64,000 nucleotides of DNA from Mytilus galloprovincialis (taxonomy: Eukaryota > Mollusca > Bivalvia > Mytilida > Mytilidae), in the NCBI RefSeq assembly GCF_965363235.1, contig NC_134841.1, forward strand, positions 49,559,078 through 49,623,077, given 5' to 3'. The position numbers were made by a program, and so were the translations under genes. The stretch's first letter is position 1; every line of letters begins with the position of its first letter. The notes beneath the pieces are model-generated. The model did no database searches, was not told where the DNA came from, and saw only the letters and a list, made by a program, of their open reading frames with translations. This document shows, piece by piece, positions 11,972-24,700 of this stretch.

Positions 11972-12260
11972 TATGCCCCACCTACGATAGTAGAGGGGCA
12001 TTATGTTTTCTGGTCTGTGCGTCCGTCCGTCCGTCCGTCCGTCCATCCGTCTGTCCCGCTTCAGGTTAAAGTTTTTGGTCAAGGTAGTTTTTGATGAAGT
12101 TTAAGTCCAATCGACTTCAAACTTAGTACACATGTCCCCTATGATATGATCTTTCTAATTTTAATGCCAAATTAGAGTTTTTACCCCAATTTCACGGTCC
12201 ACTGAACATGGAAAATGATAGTGCGAGTGGGGCATTCCTGTACTGAGGACACATTCTTGT
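11972..12260 (+). mobile_element. Helentron-like element, family D, nested in family E
   Basis: The 5' hairpin is TATGCCCCAC...GGGGCAT, the inverse GTGGGGCAT lies about 30 bp from the end, and the 3' terminus is CTTGT (12256-12260). The interrupted family E unit reads CATTTT/TGGTCCAG. The intact neighbouring unit at 11705-11720 has ATTTTTGGTCC, an empty site showing T|T insertion without duplication. It includes a (GTCC)n run at 12020-12045. Confidence 0.75.
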
Positions 12261-12434
12261 TGGTCCAGTTTTCAAATTGGTCTACATTAAGGTCCAAAGG
12301 GTCCAAAATTAAACTAAGTTTGATTTTAACAAAAAAATTCTTGGGCTTATTTGATATGCTTTATCTAAACATGTACTTTGATTTTTGATTATGGGCCCAG
12401 TTTTCAAGTTGGTCCAAATCAGGATTCCATATCA

Positions 12435-12540
12435 AGTATTGTGCAATAGCAAGAAATTTTCAATTGCACAGTATTGCACAATAGCAAGAAATATCTAATT
12501 GCACAATATTGTGCAATAGCAATTAATTTTCAATTGGAGT
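12435..12540. repeat. Palindromic ATTGCACAAT repeats
   Basis: Several alternating direct and inverted copies of (A)TTGTGCAATAGCAA and its inverse TTGCACAATA lie within about 100 bp, including ATTGCACAATATTGTGCAAT as a perfect palindrome. Part of element 11017-13429. Confidence 0.75.
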
Positions 12541-12567
12541 TATCTTTCTTTGTATAGAATAGTAGTT

Positions 12568-12850
12568 GATAATATATGTTGGAAATTTGCCAGACATGAC
12601 TATGATGTCATTTTCTATTTTTATTTGCCAATAACTTTATGTAAATAACTTCATTGGAAATTTGCCAATATAAAATGTTGCTGATGAAGCTTTTTTTCCT
12701 GATCTTATCTAAAATGTTTTTAGATAATGTATGCTGGACATTTGCCAGACATGACTATGATGTCATTTTCTATTTTTATTTGCCAATAACTTTATGTAAA
12801 TAACTTCATTGGAAATTTGCCAATATTAAATGTTGCTGATGAAGTTTTTT
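12568..12850 (+). repeat. 155-bp tandem duplication
   Basis: Two nearly identical copies start at 12568 and 12723, with the core TTGCCAGACATGACTATGAT and ending TTGCTGATGAAG. A third, shorter echo (TTGGAAATTTGCCAATAT) occurs within each unit. Confidence 0.8.
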
Positions 12851-13931
12851 TTATTGTTTTATACAATAAACAATGTATATTCACTTTTACTACCAACCAA
12901 TCTTTACCATTCAGTGATAACAAGCACTTTATTTTACATTTTAATATTTTATGATGTATTTAAAAGAGTAGTTATTGTTGCAAACTCCATTAGAAATTTG
13001 AATTGATATCAGTTTTGGAAAAAGGGAAACAGGTTAAAGGTTAAATTTTTCTCAATTCAGATTTCATACATAAAAAGAAAATTTCTTCAAACATTTTTTT
13101 TAGAGGATTAATATTCAACAGCATAGTGAATTGCTCAAAGGCAAAAAAAAAATTTTAAGTTCATTAGACCACATTCATTCTGTGTCAGAAACCTATGCTG
13201 TGTCAACTATTTAATTTTAGATTTAAATAAGTTTGAAGAAGAAATCTTTAATTGATTTGTAAAATCTTGACATTTGTTTTGTGTAAAAAAAAACATGTAA
13301 TGTCAAAAATTTGATCACAATCCAAATTCAGAGCTGTATCACGCTTGAATGTTTTGTCCATACTTGCCCCAACTGTTCAGGGTTCGACCTCTGCGGTCGT
13401 ATAAAGCTGCGCCCTGCGGAGCACCTGGTTGTGTTTTGGTCTTATTCTTATACTGTATGCAATAGGTCTACTACATTTGGTGTATGGAATGATTGCAAGG
13501 TGTATATGTCTAGCTGGCAGGTGTCATCTGACCTTGACCTCAGTTTCATGGTTCAGTAGTCGGAGTTAAGTTTTTGAGTTTTGTTCTTTTTTTTCTAATA
13601 CTATATGCAATTATAGGTGAACTATATTTGGTTTATGGAAATATTTTATGATCTATATGTCAGTTGCGCAGGTTTTATTTGACCTTGACCTCATTTTCAC
13701 AGTTTTGGTCTGTTTCTTAAACCATAAGCAATAGGTCAACTTTATTTGTTGTATGGAATAATTGTTAGCTGTACATGTCTGCCTGGCATGGTTAATTTGT
13801 CAATGTTTAATTTTCTTGGTTAATGTTAAGTTTATATGACTATAGTGTAATAAAGCTTTATATTTAGGACTAGCAACAAAATATCAAATGATTAGTAAAG
13901 AAGGCGAGACATTTCAGCGTATGCACTCTTG

Positions 13932-15518
13932 ATATCAATTGTTTTGCAAGGGGGGGGGGGGCTGTCCCCTTTTCTGGGGAAAATTTGGTTGCTTATATAG
14001 GGAATCACTGAAGCATGACCGGAGTGGGCCACCTCTTAGGCAGTCAGTGGGCCCCACTTATGGAAATTTCTGGATGCCACTGTTTTGCGTTTTTGACTAA
14101 TATTTGAAAAAATTAGTATAGACAGATACATATTCAAAGACAATATCTACAAATAAGTTACCAGTCTTGAAATCGTCTGATGGCCACTTATTGGAGTTAT
14201 TGCCCTTTGATAATGAAGTCTACATTTCTGACTCATATCTATATAGATTGGAAAACGGAAAACAGAAATAAGGAAAACATATCTGCAAGACTTGACCAAC
14301 TTGTTGTAGTATTTTGGGCAAAACCTTATGAAAAAAGAGTGAAACTAAACAGAAAAAAAATATCAACAATAAAAAAATATTTTGGTCATGAGTTCTATTC
14401 TTAGCCTAAATGTTGGAGAGAGTCTTTTATTGGAGATGCTCATAGGCATAGCTATATAGGTTAGAGACCCTGGTTCTTTAAGGACTCTAGTTTTGGGGTA
14501 AAGATTGCATGAAAAGCAATCAAACCTATGGAACTGATTTGATATCTAAATCTTCTATGCATGGTTTTACTATATCACTACTATTGGTATATATACAAAG
14601 TATATTGCATTGATCACAACATTCTATACATCCTATACATGGATATTTGCAGAAATTTATTAATGAAATATATTCAAATATTCAAGTTACAAAATGATGT
14701 TATACTTGTTGAGAAAATTACATAACTTCTGCGAGGTCAGGAGTCTAATATATGTTCTGAAAATATCAACGATGTCCTGAAAAATTTGGGAGTTATTCTC
14801 CTTTGTCCTTACAGTGCAATATTTTACTTCCCCTGATGAATTAAAGAAATCCTCAACCCGGCTTCAGTTCATACAAGCACTTTGTTTTTGTCTTGCAAGC
14901 GAGACATAGGGATTGCTTTTCTGAGGGCCTGGACATGGTTTTGGGAGCATGGGAGAGAGGGGGCGGGAGAAGGGAGAGAAGTGGCGGGAGAAAGGAGAGA
15001 AGGGGCAGGAGAAAGGAGAAAAGGGATAAAAAAGGAGAAAAAAATGTATATTAAAATTATTAAAATTTAACAGGAAAACAATTATTTAATAAATGAGTTA
15101 ATCAAAAAATTCAAGAAAGTGCTAATGAAAAGAAAAATAACAAAAGAAAAAACTATTCCAAGGAAATCTAAAAACGGAAAGTCCTACTAGTAAATCTAAA
15201 TGCAAAATCAAACAAATGGATAACAACAACTGTTATATTCCGAAATGGTACAGACATTTTCTTATGTAGAACATAGTGGATTGTACCTGGTTTTATGGCT
15301 AGCCAAACCTCTTACTTGTATGACAGTCACAGAAAATTCCCCAAAATGGCATAGTAACGGAAAAAATATTTCGAAACCTTGTCACTAATTCATTTCGATC
15401 TCTTATATATCATGTATATGGAGAAAGATTAAAAACTAACAATTTCCAGGATTTTATTGTGAGGCCGTGCATGTATAGAGACACATGTCACCATTCTTGT
15501 TTATTTTTTAGCACACCT
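13932..15518. other. Intergenic with low-complexity tracts
   Basis: Holds a poly(G) run (13950-13960), a family A-like fragment (about 14100-14230) and a purine-rich minisatellite at 14938-15035 built on GGGAGAAAGGAGAGAA-type units. No gene is recognised; the 62-residue open frame over the purine tract is compositional. Confidence 0.5.
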
Positions 15519-18500
15519 GGCCCGAAGGGCCAAGTGAGCTTTTCTCATCACTTGGCGTCCGTCGTCCGTCGTCCGTCGTCCGTCGTCCGTCGTCCGTCGT
15601 CGTCGTCGTCGTCGTCCGTCGTCGTTAACTTTTACAAAAATCTTCTCCTCTGAAACTACTGGGCCAAATCAAACCAAACTTGGCCACAATCATCATTGGG
15701 GTATCTAGTTTAAAAAATGTGTGGCGTGACCGGGTCAACCAACCAAGATGGCCGCCACGGCTAAAAATAGAACATAGGGGTAAAATGCAGTTTTTGGCTT
15801 ATAACTCAAAAACCAAAGCATTTAGAGCAAATCTGACATGGGGTAAAAATGTTTATCAGGTCAAGATCTATCTGCCCTGAAATTTTCAGATGAATCGGTC
15901 AATCGGTTGTTGGGTTGCTGCCCCTGAATTGGTAATTTTGAGGAAATTTTGCTGTTTTTGGTTATTATCTTGAATATTATTATAGATAGAGATAAACTGT
16001 AAACAGCAATAATGTTCAGCAAAGTAAGATCTACAAATAAGTCAACATGACCAAAATGGTCAGTTGACCCGTTTAGGAGTTATTGCCCTTTATAGTCAAT
16101 TTTTAACCATTTTTCGTTAAAGTAATCTTTTACAAAAATCTTCTCCTCTGAAACTACTGGGCTAAATTAATCCAAACTTGGCCACAATCATCTTTGGGGT
16201 ATCTAGTTTAAAAAATGTGTGGCATGACCTGGTCAACCAACCAAGATGGCCGCCACGCCTAAAAATAGAACAAAGGGGTAAAATGCAGTTTTTGGCTTAT
16301 AACTCAAAAACCAAAGCATTTTGAGGAAATCTGACATGGGATAAAAATGTTTATCAGGTCAAGATCTATCTGCCCTGAAATTTTCAGATGAATCGGTCAA
16401 TCGGTTGTTGGGTTGCTGCCCCTGAATTGGTAATTTTGAGGAAATTTTGCTGTTTTTGGTTATTATCTTGAATATTATTATAGATAGAGATAAACTGTAA
16501 ACAGCAATAATGTTCAGCAAAGTAAGATCTACAAATAAGTCAACATGACCAAAATGGTCAGTTGACCCGTTTAGGAGTTATTGCCCTTTATAGTCAATTT
16601 TTAACCATTTTTCGTAAATTAAAGTAATCTTTTACAAAAATCTTCTCCTCTGAAACTACTGGGCCAAATTAATCCAAACTTGGCCACAATCATCTTTGGG
16701 GTATCTAGTTTAAAAATGTGTGGCGTGACCTGGTCAACCAACCAAGATGGCCGCCACCGCTAAAAATAAAACATAGGAGTAAAATGCAGTTTTTGGCTTA
16801 TAACTCAAAAACCAAAGCATTTTGAGGAAATCTGACATGGCATAAAAATGTTTATCAGGTCAAGATCTATCTGCCCTGAAATTTTCAGATGAATCGGTCA
16901 ATTGGTTGTTGGGTTGCTGCCCCTGAGTTGGTAATTTTGAGGAAATTTTGCTGTTTTTGGTTATTATCTTGAATATTATTATAGATAGAGATAAATTGTT
17001 AACAGCAATAATGTTCAGCAAAGTAAGATCTACAAATAAGTCAACATGACCAAAATGGTCAGTTGACCCGTTTAGGAGTTATTGCCCTTTATAGTCAATC
17101 TTTAACCATTTTTCATAAATCTAAGTAATCTTTTACAAAATCTCCACTGAAACTACTAGGCCACAATCATCTTTGGGGTATCTAGTTTGAAAAATGTGTC
17201 CGATGACCTGGCCATTCAACCAAGATGGCCGCCACGGCTAAAAATAGAACATAGGGGTAAAATGCAGTTTTTGGCTTATAACTATGAAACCAAAGCATCT
17301 AGAGCAAATCTGACAAGAAGTTAAATTGTTAATCAAGTCAATATCTATCTGCCCTGATTTTTTCAGATGAATTGGACAACTGGTTGTTGGTTTGCTGCCC
17401 TCCAATTGGTAATTTTTAAAGAAATTTTGCCGTTTTTGGTTATCTTGAATACTATTATAGATAGCGATAAACTGTAAACAGCAATAATGTTCAGCAAAGT
17501 AAGATCTACAAATAAGTCAACATGACCTAAATGGTCAATTGACCCCTTAAGGAGTTATTGCTCTTTATAGTCAATTTTTAACAATTTTCATTAATTTGGT
17601 AAATTTATGTAAATTTTTACCAAATATAGTTCTCTGTTACTAATGGGCAAAGTTCATTATAGATATAATTGTAAGAAGCAAAATCGTTCAGTAAAGTAAG
17701 AACTTCAAACACATCACCATCACCAAAATACAATTTTGTCATGAATCCATTTGTGTCCTTTGTTTAATATGCACATAGACCAAGGTGAGCGACACAGGCT
17801 CTTTAGAGCCTCTAGTTTGTAAATCTTAGTAATCTTTTAGAAAAATCTTCTCCTCTGAAACTACTGGGCCAAATTTAACCACACTTAGCCATAATCATCA
17901 TTGGGGTATCTAGTTTAAAAAACTGTGTCCAGTAACTCGGCCAACAAACCAAGATGGCAGCCATGGCTAAAAATAGAACATGGGGGTAAAATGCAGTTTT
18001 TGGCTTGTAACTCAAAAACCAAAGCATTAAGAGCAAATCTGACAGGAAATAAAATTGTTCATCAGGTCACGATCTATCTGCCCTGGAATTTTCAGATGAA
18101 TCGGATAATCGGTTGTTAGGTTGCTGCCCCTGAATTGGTAATTTTGAGGAAATTCTTCTGTTTTTTTGTTATTATCCTGAATATTATTATAGATAGAGAT
18201 AAACTGTAAACAGCAATAATGTACAGCAAAGTAAGAACTAAAAATAAGTCAGTATCACCAAAATAGTCAATTGACCCCCTAAGGAGTTATTGCCCTTCAT
18301 AGTCAATTTTTAACAATTTTCTTAAAATTTGATGATTTTCAATAACATTTTCCACAGAAAGTACTGTTATAGATAGAGATAATTGTAAGCAGCAAGAATG
18401 TTTAGTAAAGTAAGATCTACAAACACATCACCATCACCAAATCACAATTTTGTCATGAATCCATCTGTGTCCGCGAAAGGGTTAATATTCACATAGACCA

Positions 18501-18534
18501 AGGTGAGCGACACAGGCTCTTTAGAGCCTCTAGT
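15519..18534 (+). mobile_element. Helentron-like tandem-repeat element, family A copy 2
   Basis: It starts TAGCACACCTGG with a GGCCCGAAGGGCC hairpin. A GTCCGTC microsatellite and about five 500-bp units follow (landmark TCTTCTCCTCTGAAACTACT at 15641, 16139, 16641, 17141 diverged, and 17847). Two complete 3' ends are present: at 17792-17816 and 18510-18534, each with AGGTGAGC, hairpin GGCTCTTTAGAGCC and CTAGT. The first end may be the original terminus with one unit plus tail added, or a second copy may have inserted head-to-tail. Short frames over the units are not genes. Confidence 0.7.
15548..15625 (+). repeat. (GTCCGTC)n / (GTC)n microsatellite
   Basis: Imperfect GTCCGTC repeats switch to pure GTC repeats and back. 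It sits just inside the 5' end of the family A element; the same position in copy 1 has only a short CGTC run. Confidence 0.9.
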
Positions 18535-20234
18535 TTAGATAAATTGCTTCAAAATTGACCGAGAGGTATTGAAAAAATATGTAACGGGATCTGAATGAAG
18601 TTTGTTATTTTGTTTTCATTTCCCCTGTCTGGTTTTGTAAATTTCCTATTAATTCTACTGATTTAGTTTTATTTCCAACTAACAGGATACACATTCAGCT
18701 TCAATTTTTTTTTGGAGTAAACAGTGATTTTCAAGTACAATTTGAATTGATTGCTTTGAGGTTGCAAAATGTCGGTGGCAAATAATTCAGGCATGTTCAG
18801 GACGATACGATACAATTTGAAATTGTTGTGTCTAAAAGACACATTTTTAATGCAGCCATAAAAAAGGTTACTAATAAAAACATTCCACAAGTGTAAAAGT
18901 GAAAGATATATTAATACATGTTTTTAGTATATTCTCTGTATGATGTATAAAAACAACGTTTGGGTAGTGTGCATAGTTGCAGACAAACCTTGCAAACTGT
19001 ATTAAATGTAAGTTCAACATTCTGTTATTCGTAAAAAAATGATAAAATTAAAAAACAATCTGAGAACATACATGCATCCTCTATAAGTAAAACACTTGGT
19101 GCATTATTGAAAGTTCCACCTTGAAATTGTACACTGTAGAAGGAGGAAGTCGGACTATGTGCTCTGCGTGCCTTTATATATTTTCAAAATACCAAATTTA
19201 GCAACCCGTCATTTCAAAAAAAGTCTTGACTGAATATTTCCCCTTCAAAATACTGTCCTGAAAAAATCTTTTCTTTCAGGATATCCCAGGAATTTCTGGG
19301 ATATCCTGAAAAATCCCAACACTGGTTATTTTGTAAATCCTGATATTTTCAAGTGTCCCAGGAGGTCCCATGAAGTCCTGAAATCTGTTGTCCTGATATT
19401 TCAATAGCTCTGATATTATGCAAATCTATAGTAAGAACCAACATCTGTGACCCGCTTGATATAGTCGAGGGGGCTTTTTGGAAAATTCGAGAGAATTGAA
19501 AATAACAATGAACAAGACAGTGACTGTAGTGTACTATAGAAAAAAAATTGTTTACAAGTGATTTGATTTTGAAAATGCCATCAAATGTTTGGTGTTAAAA
19601 AAAAATTCAGAAGAATGAATATACTGTCTTTTCATAGATTTTGCAAAGGGAAAGGGTCCATGTTATCAAGAGACGATATTCGGATATTCCAGGTTAACAA
19701 GTCCTAATAAGTTTTTAAAACCTGGCCTCAGGATAAACCTGGGATAGTTAAGGTTTACTAGTCCTGAAAAGTCTGATAACCCTGGGACTTCCCAGGACAA
19801 TTCTGAGATATTTCAGGTTTTAATACTAGACCTAAAAATTTCTACCCTGGAACTTTTCAGGACAATCCTGGGATATTTCAGGTTTACTAGTCCTGAAAAA
19901 AATGTGTGCATACAGATAATTTCTATGATACAAAAATGGTAAAATTGTCCTTGTGTGCCTCTTTCCTTGTCAAATCTTTCTTATTTGTGAGAGAGAGATG
20001 GACCGAATAATTTTTTTTTATCGAAACAATAACACATACACTATAAACTCATTCAAATGGCTTAAACATTGGGAAAATGCATTGTATAATTATTGTTAAA
20101 GTTGTTCCAGAAAGAAGTAGACTAGTGCTTTAAAAAAGTATGCATCAGTCACAGATTGATTTTTCCTATGCTGTTTTGTAAAAGAAGACAATTAAAGCGA
20201 TCAGTGTTTTAGTCAATGGTATTCTATAAATATT
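18535..20234. other. Intergenic; diffuse CCTGGGA/TCAGGA repeats at 19250-19900
   Basis: From about 19265 to 19895, words such as GGGATATCC, CCTGGGA, TTTCAGG and ACTAGTCCTGAAAA recur at irregular ~60-90-bp spacing, sometimes inverted. This fits a decayed minisatellite. Nothing else is recognised. Confidence 0.45.
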
Positions 20235-20830
20235 ATAATATAACAAGTATCATCAGCCAAAAAATAAAAGTGGGGTGCATATCATTTATGATATCATTGA
20301 TAAACACAAGAAATAACAGAAGTCCCATGATCGATCCCTGTGGTACTCGAGCCTTTATAGTATCCCACTCAGAGGAAACATGAATTAATTATAAGTATCC
20401 TAAATTGCTTTCTATCGGAAAAATATGTGTTTATCCATGCCATAATGCCTTTATGCCAATAGTTTCCAATTTTCTGAAAAAGCCTTAAGCTTGATGCCAA
20501 ACTCTGTCGAATGCCTTCCTTATATTGCAAAACAAAAATGCTACAATTTCTTTCCCGTCATCTTATGCCTTCATATACTCATTTGTAATATTGAAAATTG
20601 ACAAATAACTGAGACCCTTTAAACCTGATTGGTTGGGTGTGATAATCTGGTTAGCAAGTACTGTAAGTAGCTACGGATATGCTTAAAACACACCTTTCTA
20701 TGACTGCCTAAATATCACTTATCAATGAGATTCATTGATCTGTAGTTTTCAAAGTCACGTTGAGAGTCTTTCTTAAATACAGAAATTACTTTAACACATT
20801 TCCAGTCGATGGGACATTTGATAAGTGATG
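20235..20830 (-). pseudogene. LINE reverse transcriptase relic
   Basis: Minus-strand translation in shifting frames gives the ordered blocks of a non-LTR reverse transcriptase. They are WKCVKVISVFKK...NYRS (about 20815-20715), KAFDRVWH (near 20510), VPQGSIMG (near 20330) and ADDT (near 20260). The ADDT block is one base out of frame with the preceding block, and several stops interrupt the rest. A Jockey/CR1-like clade is plausible but not established. It is an old insertion between the repeat-rich zone and the unknown gene. Confidence 0.75.
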
Positions 20831-20987
20831 AATACACTTCAGGTTTAATAATCTGCACAGCGGATATTTCAAAACTCTAGGTGCCTATTAGAGAACCAGT
20901 ATGCTTACACGATTTGCTCCTGATGCTTTCAATAGTCCAAAATTTACAAAATGTATACTACATCGTTATCGCATAATTTGATTGATT

Positions 20988-21170
20988 GATTGATTACTAG
21001 TAATTGGTGTTTAACGCCACTTTCAAAACTTTTGTGCTTTTTTGTGGTGGCAAGTTTTTATTGGTAAAGGGGAAACCGGAGTGCACGGAGTAAACCATCG
21101 ACCTTCAATAGGAAAACTGACAACCCTTGTCACTTTAGATTTGGGTCGAGCATACCTATCACGTGCGTAT
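20988..21170 (+). repeat. Mollusc dispersed repeat (SINE-like)
   Basis: A TTGATTGATTGATTACTAG start is followed by TGGTGTTTAACGCCACTTTC, a GGGGAAACCGGAGTGCACGG segment and ACCATCGACCTTC. I recognise this layout as a short repeat widespread in molluscs. The 73-residue open frame across it is not a gene. Boundaries are approximate. Confidence 0.5.
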
Positions 21171-21731
21171 TCAATTGTTCTCGAACAGCGCTGCTTCAAT
21201 AATTGTACCTATCAAAATAGGCCTACAGTTCATAAAAGCAACCTCAAAGTACTAATTTGCTGATGAAATCGGAGCATCTTACACACTTTATAGCATTTGA
21301 GATCTTCATCGTTCATAATCATAATGATATTTGGCATACTTATCACTGTATTCAGGAAGAAGGAATACGGCTCATGGTTTTCTAGTAAATGTTAGATTTT
21401 CATTTAAAAAAAAAACTAATGATCGCTAAATTGCCCGCAGATTTAAATTCGGTATTTCCATATTAATCTAGGCTAAACGAATGGTTGCTTGACTAATGCA
21501 AAACTTAATGCAAACGTGTCTATTGCACTGTCTGAGATTTACATCATATAGAATGTTGTACAGATTTGCTGGGCGGAAGCGAACGTCACAATTGAAGAGA
21601 CGTAAACAATGTGACGGCACCTCCCCCTCACTACAGAATTCCATCTGTACCATGACCGTTTGATATTTTAGAAGAAGCCAACATAATCGAATTATTTCAG
21701 TCAGTGTAAACAAGAGTTACAGAAGAAAAAA

Positions 21732-24700
21732 ATGAAGAAGAATCGGTATGCATATTTAGCTTTATTTAAGTTAATATTTATTTTATATAACGTCCTTTAA
21801 TATCAATTGTGTTCATTATTGAAGGACGACAACACTAGATGTCCGAAGTGTGTATTCAAGCTACATTTGTATCAATATCTTTAGTATAGGACTTGTTATA
21901 CATTATAATATACAATTGTCAGTTAAGAGTGTGTGCATGAAAAAAAATAAAACTACTTCAAAACATTCCCTTTATAGTATTCGTCAGATGTTGCTAGAAC
22001 AAAAAAGTTAGAAATAGAAGGTGACACCTAGCAGATCTTGAAATCCCAAGTTTTAAAAAAATACACGTGATATGATATATTCTTATGATAAACAACCCCT
22101 ATTACTGACTGTCGGTACTACAGATGTAGTAGCTACATGTAACACGAATTAAATATGCTATACACTATTGTATGAATCCATTGTATTGTAATAGCAGTCG
22201 GAAATGTGGACAAAAGTTAGCTAGGTTAGAAGAGGATTGGCGTGCCTTCAAAATGAAAAATGAAGTTTAACCCCGCCACAAAATGAAGTTTAACCCTGAC
22301 ACATTGTATATGTGTCTGTCCCAAGTCAGGAGCCTATAATTCAGTGTTTGTGTCGTTTGTTGCTGTATGATATTTGTTTTTTCGTTCATTATTTTGTACA
22401 TAATTCAGGTCGTTTGAATTGTATTACAGTTGTCATTTCGGGGCATTTTATAGCTGACTATAAGGTATGGATTTTATTCATTGTTGAAGGCCGTACAGTG
22501 ACCTACAGTTGAAAATTCCCTGTTGGAGAGTTGTCATACAGGCAATCAAACCACATCTTCTTATTTTTCATGTATTATACGTCCATGAGATATACATCCA
22601 TGTATTTATGAATGTGACAAACCATTGTTTTAGGTTTAATCTGTATACTGTGACTTAACCTGACTATTTGGAAAATACTTATTATTTTTCTTTTTTTAGT
22701 GATCAGGTAGAAAAAACTACCCCTAAAGTGCAAATTTGGACAAATATGACACCAGAAAGAAGTAAGTTAAAAAACGCATAATGCATATTCTTAGATATTT
22801 TGGGATGACTTAAAAAAAAGAACATTATAACAGGAGGCATATACATTGACTGTTATTTTAAACTCGGTATACATGCATATAGTTCCCTGAACCTTTTTTG
22901 TTTAATAATTTAGCTGAAACTACATTTCGGCAAAAATGTTTTCCTTGTGTGACGAGAGTTTTGTAGATAGACTTGAAATTAAAATAATTGTTGATCGGGC
23001 AAAAAAAAAAAAAAAAAATCATAATAAGAGAACACAAGTTTTTATTTTTGTTTGGGGGTTGTGTGTTGGGTTGCTGCCTCGTTGACGTTTTCACAAAAAA
23101 ATTGATAAAACAAAACCAAATTATTTATTTTTAATTTAATAAGCTATTATAGTTAACAGTACCAGGATTATAATTTAGTGCGCCAGACGCGCGTTTCATC
23201 TACACAAGACTCATCAGTGACGCTCATATCAAAATAGTTATAAAGTCAAACAAGTACAAAGTTGAAGAGCATTGGGGATCCAAAATTCTAAAAAGTTGTG
23301 CTAAATACGGCTAAGGTAATCTATTCCTGGGACAAGAAAATCCTTAGTTTTTCGAAAAATTCAAAGTTTTGTATCAGGAAATTCATAAAAATGACCACAT
23401 AATTGATATTCATGTCAACACCGAAGTGCTGACTACTGGATTGGTGATACCCTCGGGGACGAAACGTCCACCAGCAGTGGCATCGACCCAGTGGTGTAAA
23501 TAGTTATCAACAGTACCAGGATTATAATTTAGTACGCCAGACACGCGTTTCGTCTACATAAGACTTGAACCTGTGACGCTCATATCAAAATAGTTATAAA
23601 GCCAAACAAGTTCAAAGTTGAAGAGCATTGAGGATCCAAAATTCCAAAAAGTTGTGCCAAATACGGCTGAGGTAATCTATTCCTGGGACAAGAAAATCCT
23701 TAGTTTTTCGGAAAATTCAAAGTTTTGTATCAGGAAATTTATAAAAATGACCACATAATTGATATTCATGTCAACAGCGAAGTGCTGACTACTGGGTTGG
23801 TGATATCCTCGGGGACGAAACGTCTACCAGCAGTGGCATTGTATGACGAAATGATTTATCTTCAAGCAGGTGAAGAACTTCCAATTTGCTTACGGTAACA
23901 GGGAGGTTTTTCAAAGGTCTTGGTACTATCAATTTACTTGTTCTTGTATCCTAACGTTTGTTGTCTGTAATATCGGAAATTAAATGCTTTTTAGTCTGAT
24001 TTTTATTGCCTATTCTTTATAATTTGTATTATTCAACTGACTCATTTATGAACACATATATGTATTTTTTGTAGGCACGTCAAGTAGCCGGAAATCCATG
24101 ATAGATTGTGATACATTTGATAGGGTATTGAAGACAGGAAAAGAGTAAGTTTTATGTTACAAAATAATGTTGTGTTTATAAAAATGTATAGACTATCATG
24201 AGACAATATCAAAATATTTAAAAATAAAATGAAATAAAATCTAAATTATAAAGTTCTGCAAAATATAGCATCGCATTTATTGTTAACAGTCAGAAATTAC
24301 ATATTGTACTCGTTGTATGGTCGTTAATTGATATTGATGTATTTGTACTTATAGCCACCGAATGCCGTTTTTGTCATAATATTTTATCAACACGTTTCAA
24401 TAAATGCATGTAAATCATGAAGAACTATTCATTGAATTATAATTACGATGATTAGAATAACAAAATATTGTTTCAGGTTGCTTGCCAACTGGAAGTTCTT
24501 AGTTGAAGAAAATGGACACGCCATCGAAACAACCATTAACAAACTACAGAATATGCAACCAAGCGAACTATCGGACAATAGAACTAGGAAAGAAATCGAG
24601 CAACATATCGATTTTCATCATGCTGACAGGCATGTTATGCAGAAGTGCATGAACCATCTACAGTGGTCAATGCAAGACCGGCTGAATTTCTTGAGAGATC

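Larger units (their letters stand above)
11017..13429 (+). mobile_element. Helentron-like element, family E, inserted in family C
   Basis: The 5' end TATACGACCGCAAAAA folds with TTTTTTTGTCGTATA. The inverse of the 5' end, TGCGGTCGTATA, lies at 13392-13403. An imperfect 3' hairpin (GCTGCG...CGGAGC) and CTGGT at the end (13425-13429) match the Helitron CTRRT rule. Compared with the uninterrupted family C units near 29650 and 29780, the target is GTTTTT/GTGTTTTGG, so the insert sits between two Ts with no target duplication. The interior has ~290-bp repeated blocks (AAAAGGGCCCAAATAAGC) and nested element 11972-12260. Confidence 0.75.
10641..13931 (+). mobile_element. Family C tandem-repeat element, split by a nested insertion
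   Basis: The left part (10641-11016) and right part (13430-13931) carry repeated units with GACCTTGACCTCATTTTCATGG-type cores. They end in AAGGCGAGACATTTCAGCGT and a degenerate CTCTTGA. The order matches the inverted copy at 29206-30475. The gap is exactly the element 11017-13429. No protein frame is present. Confidence 0.6.

Noticed and set aside
15459..18119. Short frames of 60-70 residues across family A units
   Set aside because: They recur with the repeat, shift frame between units and have no independent support.
15548..18534. CRISPR-like or satellite centromere array
   Set aside because: Units are ~500 bp with defined Helentron-like ends, and few in number.
24448..24476. ATG at 24448 as the start of the large frame
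   Set aside because: It lies in the intron just before a TTTCAG acceptor. The upstream exons join in perfect phase, so the start is ATG 21732.
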